A DNA stretch of 64,000 nucleotides from Mesoterricola silvestris (GTDB taxonomy: Bacteria; Acidobacteriota; Holophagae; Holophagales; Holophagaceae), in NCBI RefSeq assembly GCF_030295405.1, contig NZ_AP027080.1, forward strand, positions 4,200,001 to 4,264,000, written 5' to 3'. A program made the translations under genes and the position numbers. Below the pieces are notes generated by a model that worked only from the letters and a program-made list of their open reading frames with translations, made no database searches and had not been told where the DNA came from. Positions 49,343 to 58,704 of this stretch are shown here, piece by piece (position 1 is the first letter of the stretch; every line of letters starts with the position of its first letter).

Positions 49343-50209
49343 TCAACCCAGGACCACCAGGGCGGTGTCCGAGGCCTCCCGCACCGCGTCGGGAAGGAAG
49401 AAGTCCGCCACCAGAGGCGCTCCGGGCACCACGGCGTAGCCGGAGAAATCCGTCACCCCCTCGGCCCGCAGGACCTCCTCGTCGATGAAGAAGTTGCCCG
49501 TGCAGGTGCGGGAGGGGCGCTGGAGGATCGCGGCGGCGGCGTCGGCCATGATCTCGGGCCTGCGGCTGGCGTTGGCCAGCTGCTCCCCGCCCAGGAGGTT
49601 CCGCACCGCCGCGGTGTCGATGGTGGTGAGGGGCCACAGGGAATTCACGGCGACCCCGTCCGGGGCCAGCTCCTGGGCCATGCCCAGGGTGCACAGGCTC
49701 ATGCCGTACTTGGCGGTGGTGTAGGCCACGTGCGGGGCGAACCACTTGGGGCGCAGGTCCAGGGGCGGGGAGAGGGTCAGGATGTGGGGATTGTCGGCCT
49801 TCAGGAGGTGCGGCAGGCAGGCCTTGGAGCACAGGAAGGTGCCCCGGGCGTTCACCTGGTGCATGAGGTCCCAGCGCTTCAGGTCCGTGGCCAGGGTGCC
49901 GGTGAGGGAGATGGCGCTGGCGTTGTTCACCAGGATATCCAGGCCCCCGAAGGCCTCCACGGTGTGGGCCACGGCGGCCAGCACCTGCTCCTCGCTGCGC
50001 ACGTCGCCCACGATGGGCAGGGCCCGGCCCCCGGCGGCCTCCACGGCCTCGGCGGCGGAGAACACGGTGCCCGGAAGCCTGGGATGGGCCTCGGCGGTCT
50101 TGCCGAAAACCGCCACCCGCGCCCCGTCCCGGGCGGCGCGCAGGGCGATGGCGAGGCCGATGCCCCGGGTGGCGCCGGTGATGAAGAGGGTCTTCCCGCT
50201 GAGGGTCAT
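49343..50209 (-). CDS. SDR family oxidoreductase (HSDL2-like)
   Basis: 288 residues. Classical SDR: cofactor motif TGATRGIG (11-18), DILVNNAS, and active-site YTTAKYG with the expected Tyr/Lys. A GKTAEAHPRLPGT segment after the second strand and LSPPLDLRPKWFAPHVAYT are typical of the HSDL2-like/NAD(P)-dependent branch often annotated as acyl or sterol-like dehydrogenases. Cytosolic; substrate unknown. Its 3' end abuts the 269-bp structured element. Confidence 0.87.
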   Translation of the reverse strand: MTLSGKTLFITGATRGIGLAIALRAARDGARVAVFGKTAEAHPRLPGTVFSAAEAVEAAGGRALPIVGDVRSEEQVLAAVAHTVEAFGGLDILVNNASAISLTGTLATDLKRWDLMHQVNARGTFLCSKACLPHLLKADNPHILTLSPPLDLRPKWFAPHVAYTTAKYGMSLCTLGMAQELAPDGVAVNSLWPLTTIDTAAVRNLLGGEQLANASRRPEIMADAAAAILQRPSRTCTGNFFIDEEVLRAEGVTDFSGYAVVPGAPLVADFFLPDAVREASDTALVVLG

Positions 50210-50261
50210 GGGGGGCTCCGGAGGCTGGACCCCCGAGTATGCCCCGCGCGGACGGGAATTT

Positions 50262-52187
50262 CTATTCGAAGTCGGGGGCGTCCGGAACGTCGCTGCCCAT
50301 GCGCTTCAGGGCTTCCTCGTTCCTCCAGATGCCGCCGAAGCGGCCGTACAGGGAGCTGAAGCCCGGGCGCTTGCGGCCCTCCTCGGCCAGGGTCATGAGT
50401 TCAGCGGTGAGGAGCTTCTCGGCCACGCCGGTCTGCAGGGCCTCCACCAGGGTGCGGCGGGTCTCGAAGGTGAGGGGGGCCGCGGGGGTGCGCTCCTTGA
50501 TGCGGGCCACCCAGATCTTGCCGTCGGGGGTCCAGCAGGGGGGCGTGGCCTTGCCGGCGGGGGTCTCCAGGAGGGCCTTGCGGATGGCGGGGTGCTGGCC
50601 CAGTTCGGCCAGGCTCTGGATGGTGACGCCGTCCTTGGTTTCCGGGGTTCCCAGGGCCTTGAGGTCCCCGGCGGCCTGGTCGGCCTTGGCCCGGAGGGCG
50701 GTGCGGGCCTCCTCCAGCTTCCAGGCGGTCAGCACCTTGGCCTTGATATCGGCGAGGGGGGGCACGGCCACGGGCAGTTCCTCCTGCACGCGGAAGACCG
50801 CGTAGGAGGCGCCGGCCATGCGCACCTTGGACACCTGGCCCACCTCCAGGCGGAAGGCCTCGCCGGTGAGGCCCTGGCTGCCGGGCAGACCTTCCAGGCC
50901 GGCGGCGTCACCGGCGGTGAAGGGCTTGCTGGTGGCCACCTTGAGGCCCAGGTTCCGGGCCGGGGCGGCCAGGTCGCCGCGCTCCCCGGCGCGCTTACGC
51001 AGCTGCTCCAGCTTGTCCTTGGCCTTGGCGGCGAAGGTGTCCCGGGCGATCTGGGCGCGCAGCTCCTCCTTGACGGCCTCGAAGGGCTTCTCCCGGCGAC
51101 CTTCCAGGCGGATGAGGTGCACGCCGAACTGGGTCTTCACGGGCTGGCTGATATCGCCGATCTTCAGGGCCGCGGCGGCGTCGGTGAAGGGCTTGACCAT
51201 CTGGCCGGGGGCGAACCACCCCAGGTCCCCGCCCTTGCCCTTGGCGCTGGGATCCTCGCTGAAGGCCTCGGCGGCCTTGGCGAAGTCCTGGCCGGCCACG
51301 AGCTTGGCCCGCAGTTCGCCGGCCTTCTTGAAGGCCTCGCCCAACTGGGCCTCGCTCTCGGCCTTGAAGAGGATGTGGCTGGCCTTGAGCTCGGTGTACT
51401 GGGCCTTGCGGGCCTCGTACAGGGCCTTGACCTTGGCGTCGTCCACGGGGGCCAGGCCCAGGGAGGCCTCGTCCACGGACACGTAGGAGATGACGCGGCG
51501 GGGGCCCTCCTGGAAGCGGGCGCCGGAATCCTTGAGGAAGGCCTGCAGCTTGGCGTCGCCGGGATCCGGGATCCCCGAGGGATCCGGGGAGGCGGTGACG
51601 GCCTCGAAGCTGATCTTCTCGTTGCGCACCCGGTTCTCCAGCTCCACCCAGGCCTGGTCCACGGGCACCCGGGACGCGGCCTGGCCCACCAGCTTGCGCA
51701 GGCTCAGTTCGCTGGCGAGTTCGGTCTCCCACTGCTTGAGGGAGGTGCCGTTCTCCCGGAGGACGGAGTTGATTTCGCCGGATTCCCGGAGCTGGCCCTT
51801 TTCATCCAGGAAGAGGGGGATGCTGCGCAGGCGGGCCTCCAGGGCCGCGCGCACCTCGGCGTCCGTGACGACGATATCGTGGCGCTCCGCCAATTCCAGC
51901 CGGAGCTGGTTGCTGATGAGGCCGTCCAGGGCCTGCTGCTGCAGCATGGGCATGAGGGATTCGATATTGGCCTGCTTGCCCATGCGCTTCACGTACTGGG
52001 CGATCATGGAATCCACGTCCCGCTTCAGGACATCCCGCCCGTAGACCCGCGCCAGCACGTTGTCCGGAGCGGCCGAGCTGGCCCCGCTCGGGGCGAGGTA
52101 GGCCACCAGGCCTAGCAGCACCACCATCATGACCACGGCCATGGGCGTCTGGTTGCCTTTGAACACTTGGCGGAAGTTGCGAAGCAT
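50262..52187 (-). CDS. membrane-anchored peptidylprolyl isomerase (PpiD/SurA-like chaperone)
   Basis: 641 residues. One N-terminal helix (about 15-33, TPMAVVMMVVLLGLVAYLA) anchors the protein. A SurA/PpiD N-terminal chaperone region (about 45-215) and a parvulin-type rotamase domain at about 262-352 (KASHILFKAESEAQ...GGDLGWFAPGQMVKPFTDAAAALKIGDISQPVKTQFGVHLIRLEGR) follow, then a second C-terminal helical/beta region. It probably assists folding of exported proteins, including outer-membrane barrels, at the outer face of the inner membrane. Divergent from def. Confidence 0.9.
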   Translation of the reverse strand: MLRNFRQVFKGNQTPMAVVMMVVLLGLVAYLAPSGASSAAPDNVLARVYGRDVLKRDVDSMIAQYVKRMGKQANIESLMPMLQQQALDGLISNQLRLELAERHDIVVTDAEVRAALEARLRSIPLFLDEKGQLRESGEINSVLRENGTSLKQWETELASELSLRKLVGQAASRVPVDQAWVELENRVRNEKISFEAVTASPDPSGIPDPGDAKLQAFLKDSGARFQEGPRRVISYVSVDEASLGLAPVDDAKVKALYEARKAQYTELKASHILFKAESEAQLGEAFKKAGELRAKLVAGQDFAKAAEAFSEDPSAKGKGGDLGWFAPGQMVKPFTDAAAALKIGDISQPVKTQFGVHLIRLEGRREKPFEAVKEELRAQIARDTFAAKAKDKLEQLRKRAGERGDLAAPARNLGLKVATSKPFTAGDAAGLEGLPGSQGLTGEAFRLEVGQVSKVRMAGASYAVFRVQEELPVAVPPLADIKAKVLTAWKLEEARTALRAKADQAAGDLKALGTPETKDGVTIQSLAELGQHPAIRKALLETPAGKATPPCWTPDGKIWVARIKERTPAAPLTFETRRTLVEALQTGVAEKLLTAELMTLAEEGRKRPGFSSLYGRFGGIWRNEEALKRMGSDVPDAPDFE

Positions 52188-52274
52188 GGGTTCTCCACGG
52201 GCAGGCCATTGGCCAGGATCTTCTAGGTTATCAAAGGAATGCTGTTTGTCCTAAACTGATTGACCGAGGGTGTC

Positions 52275-52775
52275 ATGGCCGTGCGACCAGTGCTCACCTG
52301 GGGAGATCCCAGGCTGAAGATAAATTCAAGCGATATCGGGGAATGGACCCCCGAGCTGGACCAGCTGGTGGCCGATCTCTTCGACACCACCTACGCCGAG
52401 GAGGGCGTGGGGCTCGCCGCGCCCCAGGTGGGCGTGAATCTCAATCTTGCCGTCATCGACACCTCCTGCGGGGCGGATCCCTCCGCCCGCATCGTGCTGG
52501 TCAATCCGGAAGTGGTGAAGGAGGAGGGGTCCCAGGTGGGGCCCGAGGGCTGCCTCTCCATCCCCGGCATCCACGAAGTGCTCGAACGCCCCATGAAGGT
52601 CTGGGTGAGGAACCGCACCCCCCAGGGCGAGTGGGTGGAACTGGAGGGCGAGGAGCTCCTGGCCCGGGCCTTCTGCCACGAGATCGACCACCTGCGGGGA
52701 AGGCTCTTCGTGGAGTACTTCGGCCCCGTCAAGCGCCAGATCCTCCAGCGGAAATTCAACAAGTCGAGGGCCTGA
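52275..52775 (+). CDS. def: peptide deformylase
   Basis: 166 residues. All three motifs are intact: GVGLAAP (44-50), EGCLSIP (91-97, metal ligand C93) and HEIDH (135-139). It removes the formyl group from nascent N-termini. I chose the ATG at 52275, preceded by GAGGG; a TTG 15 nt upstream is less likely. fmt starts 3 nt after the stop, the common def-fmt pair. Confidence 0.95.
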   Translation: MAVRPVLTWGDPRLKINSSDIGEWTPELDQLVADLFDTTYAEEGVGLAAPQVGVNLNLAVIDTSCGADPSARIVLVNPEVVKEEGSQVGPEGCLSIPGIHEVLERPMKVWVRNRTPQGEWVELEGEELLARAFCHEIDHLRGRLFVEYFGPVKRQILQRKFNKSRA

Positions 52776-52778
52776 ACC

Positions 52779-53711
52779 ATGCGCGTGGCCTTCCTGGGAA
52801 CCCCCTCGGCGGCGGTGCCCGTGCTCCGGGCCCTGGCGGGCAGCCGGGAGGTGGCGGCGGTTTTCTGCAATCCCGACCGGCCCCAGGGCCGGGGACGCCA
52901 CCTGGAGGCCCCCCCCGTCAAGCACGCCGCCCTGGACCTGGGACTGGCGGTCCACCAGCCCCTCTCCTGGAAGGACCCCGCCACCCGGGAGGCCTGGGAG
53001 GCCCTGGGCATCGACCTGGCGGTGGTGGTGGCCTACGGGCACATCCTGCCGCGGTGGATGCTGGACGGCTGCCGGCTGGGGGCCTGGAACCTCCATTTCT
53101 CCCTCCTCCCCCGGTGGCGGGGCGCGGCGCCCGTGAACCACGCCCTCCTGGCCGGCGATGCGGAGACCGGCGTGGGGCTCATGCGCATCTCCCCGGGCCT
53201 GGATGAGGGCCCCGTGCTGGCCCAGACCCGCCGACCCATCACCCTGACGGACACCGCGGATTCCCTCCTGGAGGCCCTGGCCCAGGACGCCGCGGCCCTG
53301 CTCCTGGAACACCTGCCCGCCCTGGAGGCGGGCAGGGCCGAGCCCCGGCCCCAGGACGGCGCCGGCGCCACCGTGGCCTCCAAGCTGCACAAGGGCATGG
53401 CCCCGCTGGATCCGGCGCGGCCCGCCCTGGACCTGCACCGCCAGGTGCGGGGGCTCCACCCCTGGCCCGGGGCCGAGCTGCCCTTCCGGGACACCACCCT
53501 CAAGGTGTGCGCCGTGGGCGGCCTGCGGCCCGACGGGGCCCCCCCGGGCACCCTGGCCTGGGGCCGGGAGGGCGCCTGGCTCACGGCCGGGGACGGCCGC
53601 GCCCTGGAACTGACCCTCCTGCAGCGCCCGGGCAAGCCCGTGCAGCCCGCGGCCCAGGCCCTGCAGCCCTGGGGCGCCGCGGGGTCGGAACCTACACGCC
53701 GAAGGGCTTGA
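52779..53711 (+). CDS. fmt: methionyl-tRNA formyltransferase
   Basis: 310 residues. N-terminal formyltransferase domain with VAFLGTPSAAVPVLRAL, NLHFSLLPRWRGAAPVNHALLAGDAETGVGLMRISPGLDEGPVLAQ (catalytic Asn/His/Asp region) and a C-terminal OB-like domain (DLHRQVRGLHPWPGAEL). It formylates initiator Met-tRNA. The last 20 nt overlap the end of the convergent pterin dehydratase gene. Confidence 0.94.
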   Translation: MRVAFLGTPSAAVPVLRALAGSREVAAVFCNPDRPQGRGRHLEAPPVKHAALDLGLAVHQPLSWKDPATREAWEALGIDLAVVVAYGHILPRWMLDGCRLGAWNLHFSLLPRWRGAAPVNHALLAGDAETGVGLMRISPGLDEGPVLAQTRRPITLTDTADSLLEALAQDAAALLLEHLPALEAGRAEPRPQDGAGATVASKLHKGMAPLDPARPALDLHRQVRGLHPWPGAELPFRDTTLKVCAVGGLRPDGAPPGTLAWGREGAWLTAGDGRALELTLLQRPGKPVQPAAQALQPWGAAGSEPTRRRA

Positions 53712-53937
53712 TGGCCTCGTCGAAACGAGCGGCCAGCGTGTGGTCCTTCTCGGTGACGTGCCCGGCGTCGTGGGTGGTGAGGACGATGCGCACGTAGCCC
53801 CACCCGAAGGCGATGTCCGGATGGTGGTTCAGGGCCTCGGCCGGGGCCACCAGGCGGCTCACGATGTTGAACGAGGTCATGAAATCGGGGGTGCGGATCT
53901 CCCGCACGAGGGTGTTGTCCTTCTCGGTCCAGGTCAT
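53692..53937 (-). CDS. 4a-hydroxytetrahydrobiopterin (pterin-4a-carbinolamine) dehydratase
   Basis: 81 residues, slightly shorter than usual (about 95-105). Retains the active-site region EALNHHPDIAFGWGYVRIVLTTHDAGHVTEKDHTLAARFDE with the two conserved His of NHHPD and the later THDAGH. It recycles the carbinolamine pterin made by aromatic amino-acid hydroxylases. Its ATG overlaps the hydroxylase stop (ATGA), linking the two steps; its 3' end overlaps fmt by 20 nt on the opposite strand. Confidence 0.9.
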   Translation of the reverse strand: MTWTEKDNTLVREIRTPDFMTSFNIVSRLVAPAEALNHHPDIAFGWGYVRIVLTTHDAGHVTEKDHTLAARFDEAIKPFGV

Positions 53938-55481
53938 GGGTCCTCCGGTTGGAATCCAGGTGAGGCGGCGGGGGTGAGAAGTTCCTCGACCTCCTGGGCC
54001 AGGAGCCAGTCCCCGGGGAAGGCGGCCAGGGCGGCGCGGATCTCCCGGAGGCGCCCGGGGGGGGCCTCCCCGCGGTCGCGCAGGGCCCGCACCTCGGCGT
54101 ACAGGGCGGCCAGGTCCGGCGGCAGGGAGGCGGCCTTTCGCTGCCGGGCCAGTTGCTCGGCCTCCCCCGGCGGACCGACGCCGAAGTGCCGGTCCCAGGT
54201 TTCGGGATCGGCCGGACCGCCGGCCACGCTGGGCAGCTTTCCGGCCAGGAAGAGGAGGGCCCGGGAGGGCAGGTCCAGGGCCCCCCCCGGGGAGTGGCCC
54301 TTGAGGTCGATGGTTTCAAAGTTCCCGGTGCGGAACCCGGACAGGCCCACCCCCCCGGGCAGCTCCAGGGTGAAGGGCCCCCGCTCCGGCAGCCCGCCGG
54401 CGCCGAAGGCCACCAGGGCCTGCCCCATCCAGGGCTCCCCCTGGGCCTTCCCGGCCCGGGACACCAGCACCGGTCCGTCCAGCCCCACGATCCCCGCCAC
54501 CCGGCGCGCCACCCGCCCCGTGATCTCCAGCCCCGTGTCCAGGACCAGGTGATTGACGGTGCCCGCGCGCAGGGCCTCCCGCAGCCCGTGGAGGCCGCCC
54601 CGCTTCCAGCTGAGGGTGGCCTCGAAGGCGTCCAGCACCTCGAAGAGGTGGTCGAAGTCCCGGGCGACGTAGAGCTGGGGCTGCATGGAGGTGATGTCGA
54701 AGTCCCGGTCCACGCAGTCCAGGGAAAGGGGGAGCTTCCCCACGGCGGGGGTGAGGCAGTGGGACGCCTCCCCCAGGGAGCTGAGGAGACCGGCCCCGTA
54801 GATGCGCGGGTCGTCCAGGCTCCCCACGAGGCCGTACTCCGCCGTCCACCAGTAGAGGCGGCTGGCCCGGACGCTTTCGCTGGGGTAGGTCCGGCTGGCC
54901 TGGGCCGCGGCGAGGCGGGCCTGGGCCAGCCTTTCGTCCTCCGGGGTGCTGGCGGGGTCCTCCTTCACGACGCTCAGGTGGCGCACGGCCTCGTACACCG
55001 CCTGGTCCTCCCGGCTGGCGATGGCCTTGAAGCCGGCCACTCCGCAGCGCTTCACGTACTCCGCATAGCGCGGGTCCGCGAGGATGGGGGCGTGGCCCGC
55101 GCTTTCGTGGACGATGTCGGGGGCGGGGGTGTAGTCGATGTGATCCGCGGAGCGGATGTCCGCGGCGATGGCCAGCACCCCCAGGGACTGCATCTCCGTG
55201 AACACCGCCGGCGGGATGAAGCCCCGCACCGCCACGGCCCGCCACCCGATCCGCGCGAGGCGCGCGTCCATCTCCTCCAGGCTGGGGATCCGCTCCACGC
55301 CGATGCCCGCGGCGGCGAGGCCCTCCAGGTAGCTGGGGTGGGCGCGGTCCTTCAGGTGGGCCGTGAGCCGCCGGAGGATGTGCCGCCACACGGCCTGGTC
55401 CCGGGGGGTGTAGCCGCCGTAGTCCTGGGACACGGCGTAGCGGGCCAGGTGGGGGGGCAGGATGGTTTCGGGAGCGGGCAT
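53934..55481 (-). CDS. phhA: aromatic amino-acid (phenylalanine-4-) hydroxylase, long form
   Basis: 515 residues. The pterin-dependent catalytic domain occupies about 10-280; iron ligands H125 and H130 (DIVHESAGH) and E215 (YWWTAEYG) are present. It likely turns Phe to Tyr using tetrahydropterin and O2. Unlike the compact proteobacterial PhhA (about 260-300 residues) it has about 230 extra C-terminal residues with RVAGIVGLDGPVLVSR and FTLELPGGVGLSGFRTG segments, and no N-terminal ACT domain. Long forms with this tail are known in several phyla but the tail's role is unclear. Overlaps the dehydratase gene downstream. Confidence 0.88.
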   Translation of the reverse strand: MPAPETILPPHLARYAVSQDYGGYTPRDQAVWRHILRRLTAHLKDRAHPSYLEGLAAAGIGVERIPSLEEMDARLARIGWRAVAVRGFIPPAVFTEMQSLGVLAIAADIRSADHIDYTPAPDIVHESAGHAPILADPRYAEYVKRCGVAGFKAIASREDQAVYEAVRHLSVVKEDPASTPEDERLAQARLAAAQASRTYPSESVRASRLYWWTAEYGLVGSLDDPRIYGAGLLSSLGEASHCLTPAVGKLPLSLDCVDRDFDITSMQPQLYVARDFDHLFEVLDAFEATLSWKRGGLHGLREALRAGTVNHLVLDTGLEITGRVARRVAGIVGLDGPVLVSRAGKAQGEPWMGQALVAFGAGGLPERGPFTLELPGGVGLSGFRTGNFETIDLKGHSPGGALDLPSRALLFLAGKLPSVAGGPADPETWDRHFGVGPPGEAEQLARQRKAASLPPDLAALYAEVRALRDRGEAPPGRLREIRAALAAFPGDWLLAQEVEELLTPAASPGFQPEDP

Positions 55482-55539
55482 CGCGGCCTCGGGACCCTCC
55501 CAAGATAGAGTCTCAGGATCGAAACCGTGCCGGTTTTTT

Positions 55540-58197
55540 TCAGTGCATCATCCGGGCCACGTCCCGGTAGTCGGGATCCTGCGCGGACACGGCGCGGAAT
55601 TCCTCCAGCGCCTCGTCCCGGCGGCCCTGCTCGAGCAGCAGCACGCCCAGGTCGTAGTGCAGGCCCACGGCGTCCTCGGGCGGGAAGCCCGGGGCCTCGA
55701 TGCCCTGGCGCAGCCAGGTCATGGCGGCGTCGGGGTTGTTCTGGGCCTGTTCGCAGATGGCGAGCATGGAGCAGCATTCCAGGGTGCGCTCGGGGTCGCG
55801 CATGGCCTTCTTGAACTCCTCGATGGCGGGGTCCAGGAGGAGCATCTCCTTGTATGCGATGCCCAGGTTGTAGTGGGTGTCGTAGTCGTCGCCCTTGACC
55901 TGCTGCTCCACGCCCTCCCGGAAGGCGTTGAAGAGCTCGTCCACGCTCTGGATCTTCTCCACCACGTTGGTGGCGTCGTGCATCTCCTCGCCTTCGCCGG
56001 TCTCCAGCAGGGCGTCGCCGAGCACGTCGGAAAGGTCGAAGAAGGAGTGCTCGAAATCGGCCTCGGAAAGCACCTGGGGGCTGGCCTTCTTGCCCAGGCG
56101 CTGCAGGGCGGTCTCGGCCTGGTCCAGGCGCCGGAGGAGCTCGGGATGCCTGGGGTTGGCCTCCAGGGCGCTCTCGATCTCGAGCTTGGCCTCCTCGGGG
56201 CTGCCGTAGTCCAGCTGGAAGTCGATGTCGGCGAGGGCCGATGCCAGTTCGGGGCCCACTTCCGCGGAGGCCTCGGCGGGCTGGTCCGTGGGGAACGGCA
56301 GGGGTTCCAGCTCCAGGGGGGGGAGCTCCTCGGCGCCGGCGGCGGTGATCTCGGACCACTCGTACTCGGGCTGGCTGGGGTAGGCTCCGGTGGTGGCGGC
56401 CACGGGCTGGGGCGGCGCTTCCAGCACCTCCCAGGCGGGGATGTCGAAGCCCTCCATGAACGGCTCGGGGGGAACCGGCAGCTCCAGGGCCTCCATGGGC
56501 TGGACGGGTTCGGGGACCGTGGGCACCCCGGAGCGGTCCAGGTCCAGGGCGATGGCGGGGAGCTCCTGGATGGGCTCCAGCTCCAGCGGCAGCACCGGCA
56601 GTTCCTCCACCGGGGCCGGCAGGGCGATGGGCGTGGGCGGTGCGGCGGGCCGGGGCTGGGCTTCCAGGAGCCCCAGGTTGCGCCGGTAGAGGCGCGTGGA
56701 TCCGGGAAAGATGGCCTCGGCCAGGTCCAGAAGCTCGGTGGCGAGGGGCTTGTGGCCCAGTTCCGCGAGCTTTTCCGCGTGCTTGACGTAGTGCATCTGG
56801 ACCTTGCTCAGGACGCCCGTGCCCCGGTGGATCTCGGCGATGCGCACGATGGCGTTGTAGTTGGCCGGGTCCAGGTCGAGGATCCGGTTGTAGGTCTCCT
56901 GGGCCCGGTCCATGAACCGGTTCTTGAGGGCATGCTCGGCGTCCCGCTCCAGCTGCTGGATCTGCATGCGCCGGGCCACGTCGATGTCCGAATGCTCCAC
57001 GGGGATCTCGGCGCCGGGGCCGAAGGTCGCGGTGGGCGCGGCGGGGGAGGCCATGACCGCGGGCGCCTCGTCCAGGTCCTTGATGCCCATGCCGGCCAGC
57101 TGCTCACGGAGCTGGCCCGCCACCTCCTGGTCGTCCTTGGACAGGGCGAAGGCGTGGGCCCGGCGCAGGTGCTCCACCTGCTCGACGCGGTTCCCGGACT
57201 GGTGGGCGATGTCGGCGAGCTGGATCCAGGCCTCTGCGTTGAGGGCGCCGTGGAGGCCCCCCCGCAGCGCCTTGGCGGCGGCCTCGCCCAGGCCGCGCCG
57301 GCCGAATTCGCGACCGATGGGCTTGAAGAGCTTCAGGGCCTCGGCGACGTTGCCGTTGCGCACCATTTCCCGCAGGGCGCGCTCGGCCAGGACCAGGGAC
57401 TTCTCCGGGAGCTGGGGCACCTCGCAAAGGGCCTCCAGGGCCCGGTCCGGGGCCTTGGACTGCAGCTCCACCTCCGCCAGGGCGTCCAGGAGCTCCGCGG
57501 ACCGGGGATTGGCCGCGAGGCCTTCCCGCAGGTGGGCCGCGGCGCCGGGGAGGTCCTTCTGGATGACCGAAAGCCGGGACTGGGTGAGGAACACCTGGGG
57601 CGTGGACACCATGGTCTTGGCCCGCTCCAGGATCTGCCCGGCCTCCACGTGCATCTGCTCCAGGGCCAGGGCCTCGGCCACCTCCAGGTAGATGGCGGCG
57701 GCCTTCTCCCGCATGCCCTCCTTGTTGTAGAGGTCGGCCAGCTTCACCTTGTTCTTCAGGTTCTTGGGATCCAGGTCCACGACCTTGGCGAATTCCTCCA
57801 GGGCGCGCTTGAGCAGGCCCTTCTTGGTGAAGGATTCGGCCACCTCGATGTGGATCTGGATGGCGTCCTTGATCATGTTGGTCTGGCGGTAGAGCTCGGC
57901 CAGGCGCTCGCAGATGTCCAGGTCCTCGGGCTGGGTCCGATGGGCCTTCTTGAAGACGGCGCTGGCCTTGGCGTTGAAGCCCCCCCGCTCGAACCCCATG
58001 CCGGCCCGCTTGAACATCTCGATGGCCTCGGAGACCTTGCCGGCCTGGAGGTAGGCGTCCCCGACCCGGTTCAGGAGGTTGAAGTCGTCGGGCTTGTCGT
58101 CGATGAGCTTCAGGAACTCGTCGATGGCGCGATCGAGCCGGCCCTGGCCCATGAAGGTCTCGGCCTGCTTCTGGATCTTGGCTCGGTCTATGGCCAT
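55540..58197 (-). CDS. large tetratricopeptide-repeat protein
   Basis: 885 residues. TPR-like helix pairs cover about 5-335 (FMGQGRLDRAIDEFLKLIDDKPDDFNLLNRVGDAYLQAGK...) and 385-480. A low-complexity Pro/Glu/Leu-rich linker runs at about 500-650, and further TPRs reach the C-terminus (DDYDTHYNLGIAYKEMLLLDPAIEEFKKAMRDPERTLECC...). No signal peptide or membrane segment, so a cytosolic scaffold is likely. Partner unknown. It starts at the ATG at 58197, 54 nt after the cytidine deaminase stop. Confidence 0.88.
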   Translation of the reverse strand: MAIDRAKIQKQAETFMGQGRLDRAIDEFLKLIDDKPDDFNLLNRVGDAYLQAGKVSEAIEMFKRAGMGFERGGFNAKASAVFKKAHRTQPEDLDICERLAELYRQTNMIKDAIQIHIEVAESFTKKGLLKRALEEFAKVVDLDPKNLKNKVKLADLYNKEGMREKAAAIYLEVAEALALEQMHVEAGQILERAKTMVSTPQVFLTQSRLSVIQKDLPGAAAHLREGLAANPRSAELLDALAEVELQSKAPDRALEALCEVPQLPEKSLVLAERALREMVRNGNVAEALKLFKPIGREFGRRGLGEAAAKALRGGLHGALNAEAWIQLADIAHQSGNRVEQVEHLRRAHAFALSKDDQEVAGQLREQLAGMGIKDLDEAPAVMASPAAPTATFGPGAEIPVEHSDIDVARRMQIQQLERDAEHALKNRFMDRAQETYNRILDLDPANYNAIVRIAEIHRGTGVLSKVQMHYVKHAEKLAELGHKPLATELLDLAEAIFPGSTRLYRRNLGLLEAQPRPAAPPTPIALPAPVEELPVLPLELEPIQELPAIALDLDRSGVPTVPEPVQPMEALELPVPPEPFMEGFDIPAWEVLEAPPQPVAATTGAYPSQPEYEWSEITAAGAEELPPLELEPLPFPTDQPAEASAEVGPELASALADIDFQLDYGSPEEAKLEIESALEANPRHPELLRRLDQAETALQRLGKKASPQVLSEADFEHSFFDLSDVLGDALLETGEGEEMHDATNVVEKIQSVDELFNAFREGVEQQVKGDDYDTHYNLGIAYKEMLLLDPAIEEFKKAMRDPERTLECCSMLAICEQAQNNPDAAMTWLRQGIEAPGFPPEDAVGLHYDLGVLLLEQGRRDEALEEFRAVSAQDPDYRDVARMMH

Positions 58198-58251
58198 GGA
58201 GCGCCTCGGGGGTTCGAACCGGGGCGGGGCCCCGGGTGGCTCAAGGATGGA

Positions 58252-58674
58252 TCAACCGTTGAGGTTCCGCACCGTGAAAGCGTGGGGAAGGAGATCGGCG
58301 AGGCTGTGGAGGGTGCGGTGGTGGCGGTTCACCAGCAGGATGGGGAGGTCGTCCGCGAATTCCGCCAGCACCTGCCGGCAGGCCCCGCAGGGCGGCGTGA
58401 GGGTGGGGGCCTCGGTGACCACCACCAGGGCCGACAGTTCCCCGGGCTTCATGCCCTGGGCCACCGCGGCGCAGATGGCGGTGCGCTCCGCGCACAGGGA
58501 GGAGGGGTAGGCCGCGTTCTCCACGTTGCACCCGGCCACGATCCCGCCCCCGGCCCGCAGGAGCGCGGCGCCCACGTGGAACTTCGAATAGGGGGCATGG
58601 GCGTGTTCCCAGCCCTGCCATGCCGCTTCCACAAGGGCGTCCCACGCGTGGGACTGGGGATCGTTGAAGTACAT
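58252..58674 (-). CDS. cdd: cytidine deaminase
   Basis: 140 residues. Zinc site C61-A-E63 (SSLCAERTAI) and C96-x-x-C99 (PPCGACRQVLAEF), with YSKFHVGAALL and GCNVENAAYPSS. It deaminates cytidine/deoxycytidine in pyrimidine salvage. I chose the ATG at 58674 preceded by GAGG at suitable distance; a TTG at 58698 (AGGA upstream) would add 8 residues. It lies 6 nt after... on the same strand as the DUF58 gene, whose stop is at 58705. Confidence 0.9.
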   Translation of the reverse strand: MYFNDPQSHAWDALVEAAWQGWEHAHAPYSKFHVGAALLRAGGGIVAGCNVENAAYPSSLCAERTAICAAVAQGMKPGELSALVVVTEAPTLTPPCGACRQVLAEFADDLPILLVNRHHRTLHSLADLLPHAFTVRNLNG

Positions 58675-58704
58675 GTCCACCTCGATACGGATATTCAATT
58701 CATC

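Noticed and set aside
49208-50359. Plus-strand frame crossing the 269-bp element into the SDR gene
   Set aside because: It is the antisense of the SDR gene; the part in the element has no start signal or family similarity, so the element is treated as non-coding.
58209-58220. GGTTCGAACC resembling a tRNA T-arm
   Set aside because: No acceptor, D-arm or anticodon stem fits on either strand; the space is taken by the TPR gene start and the cdd end.
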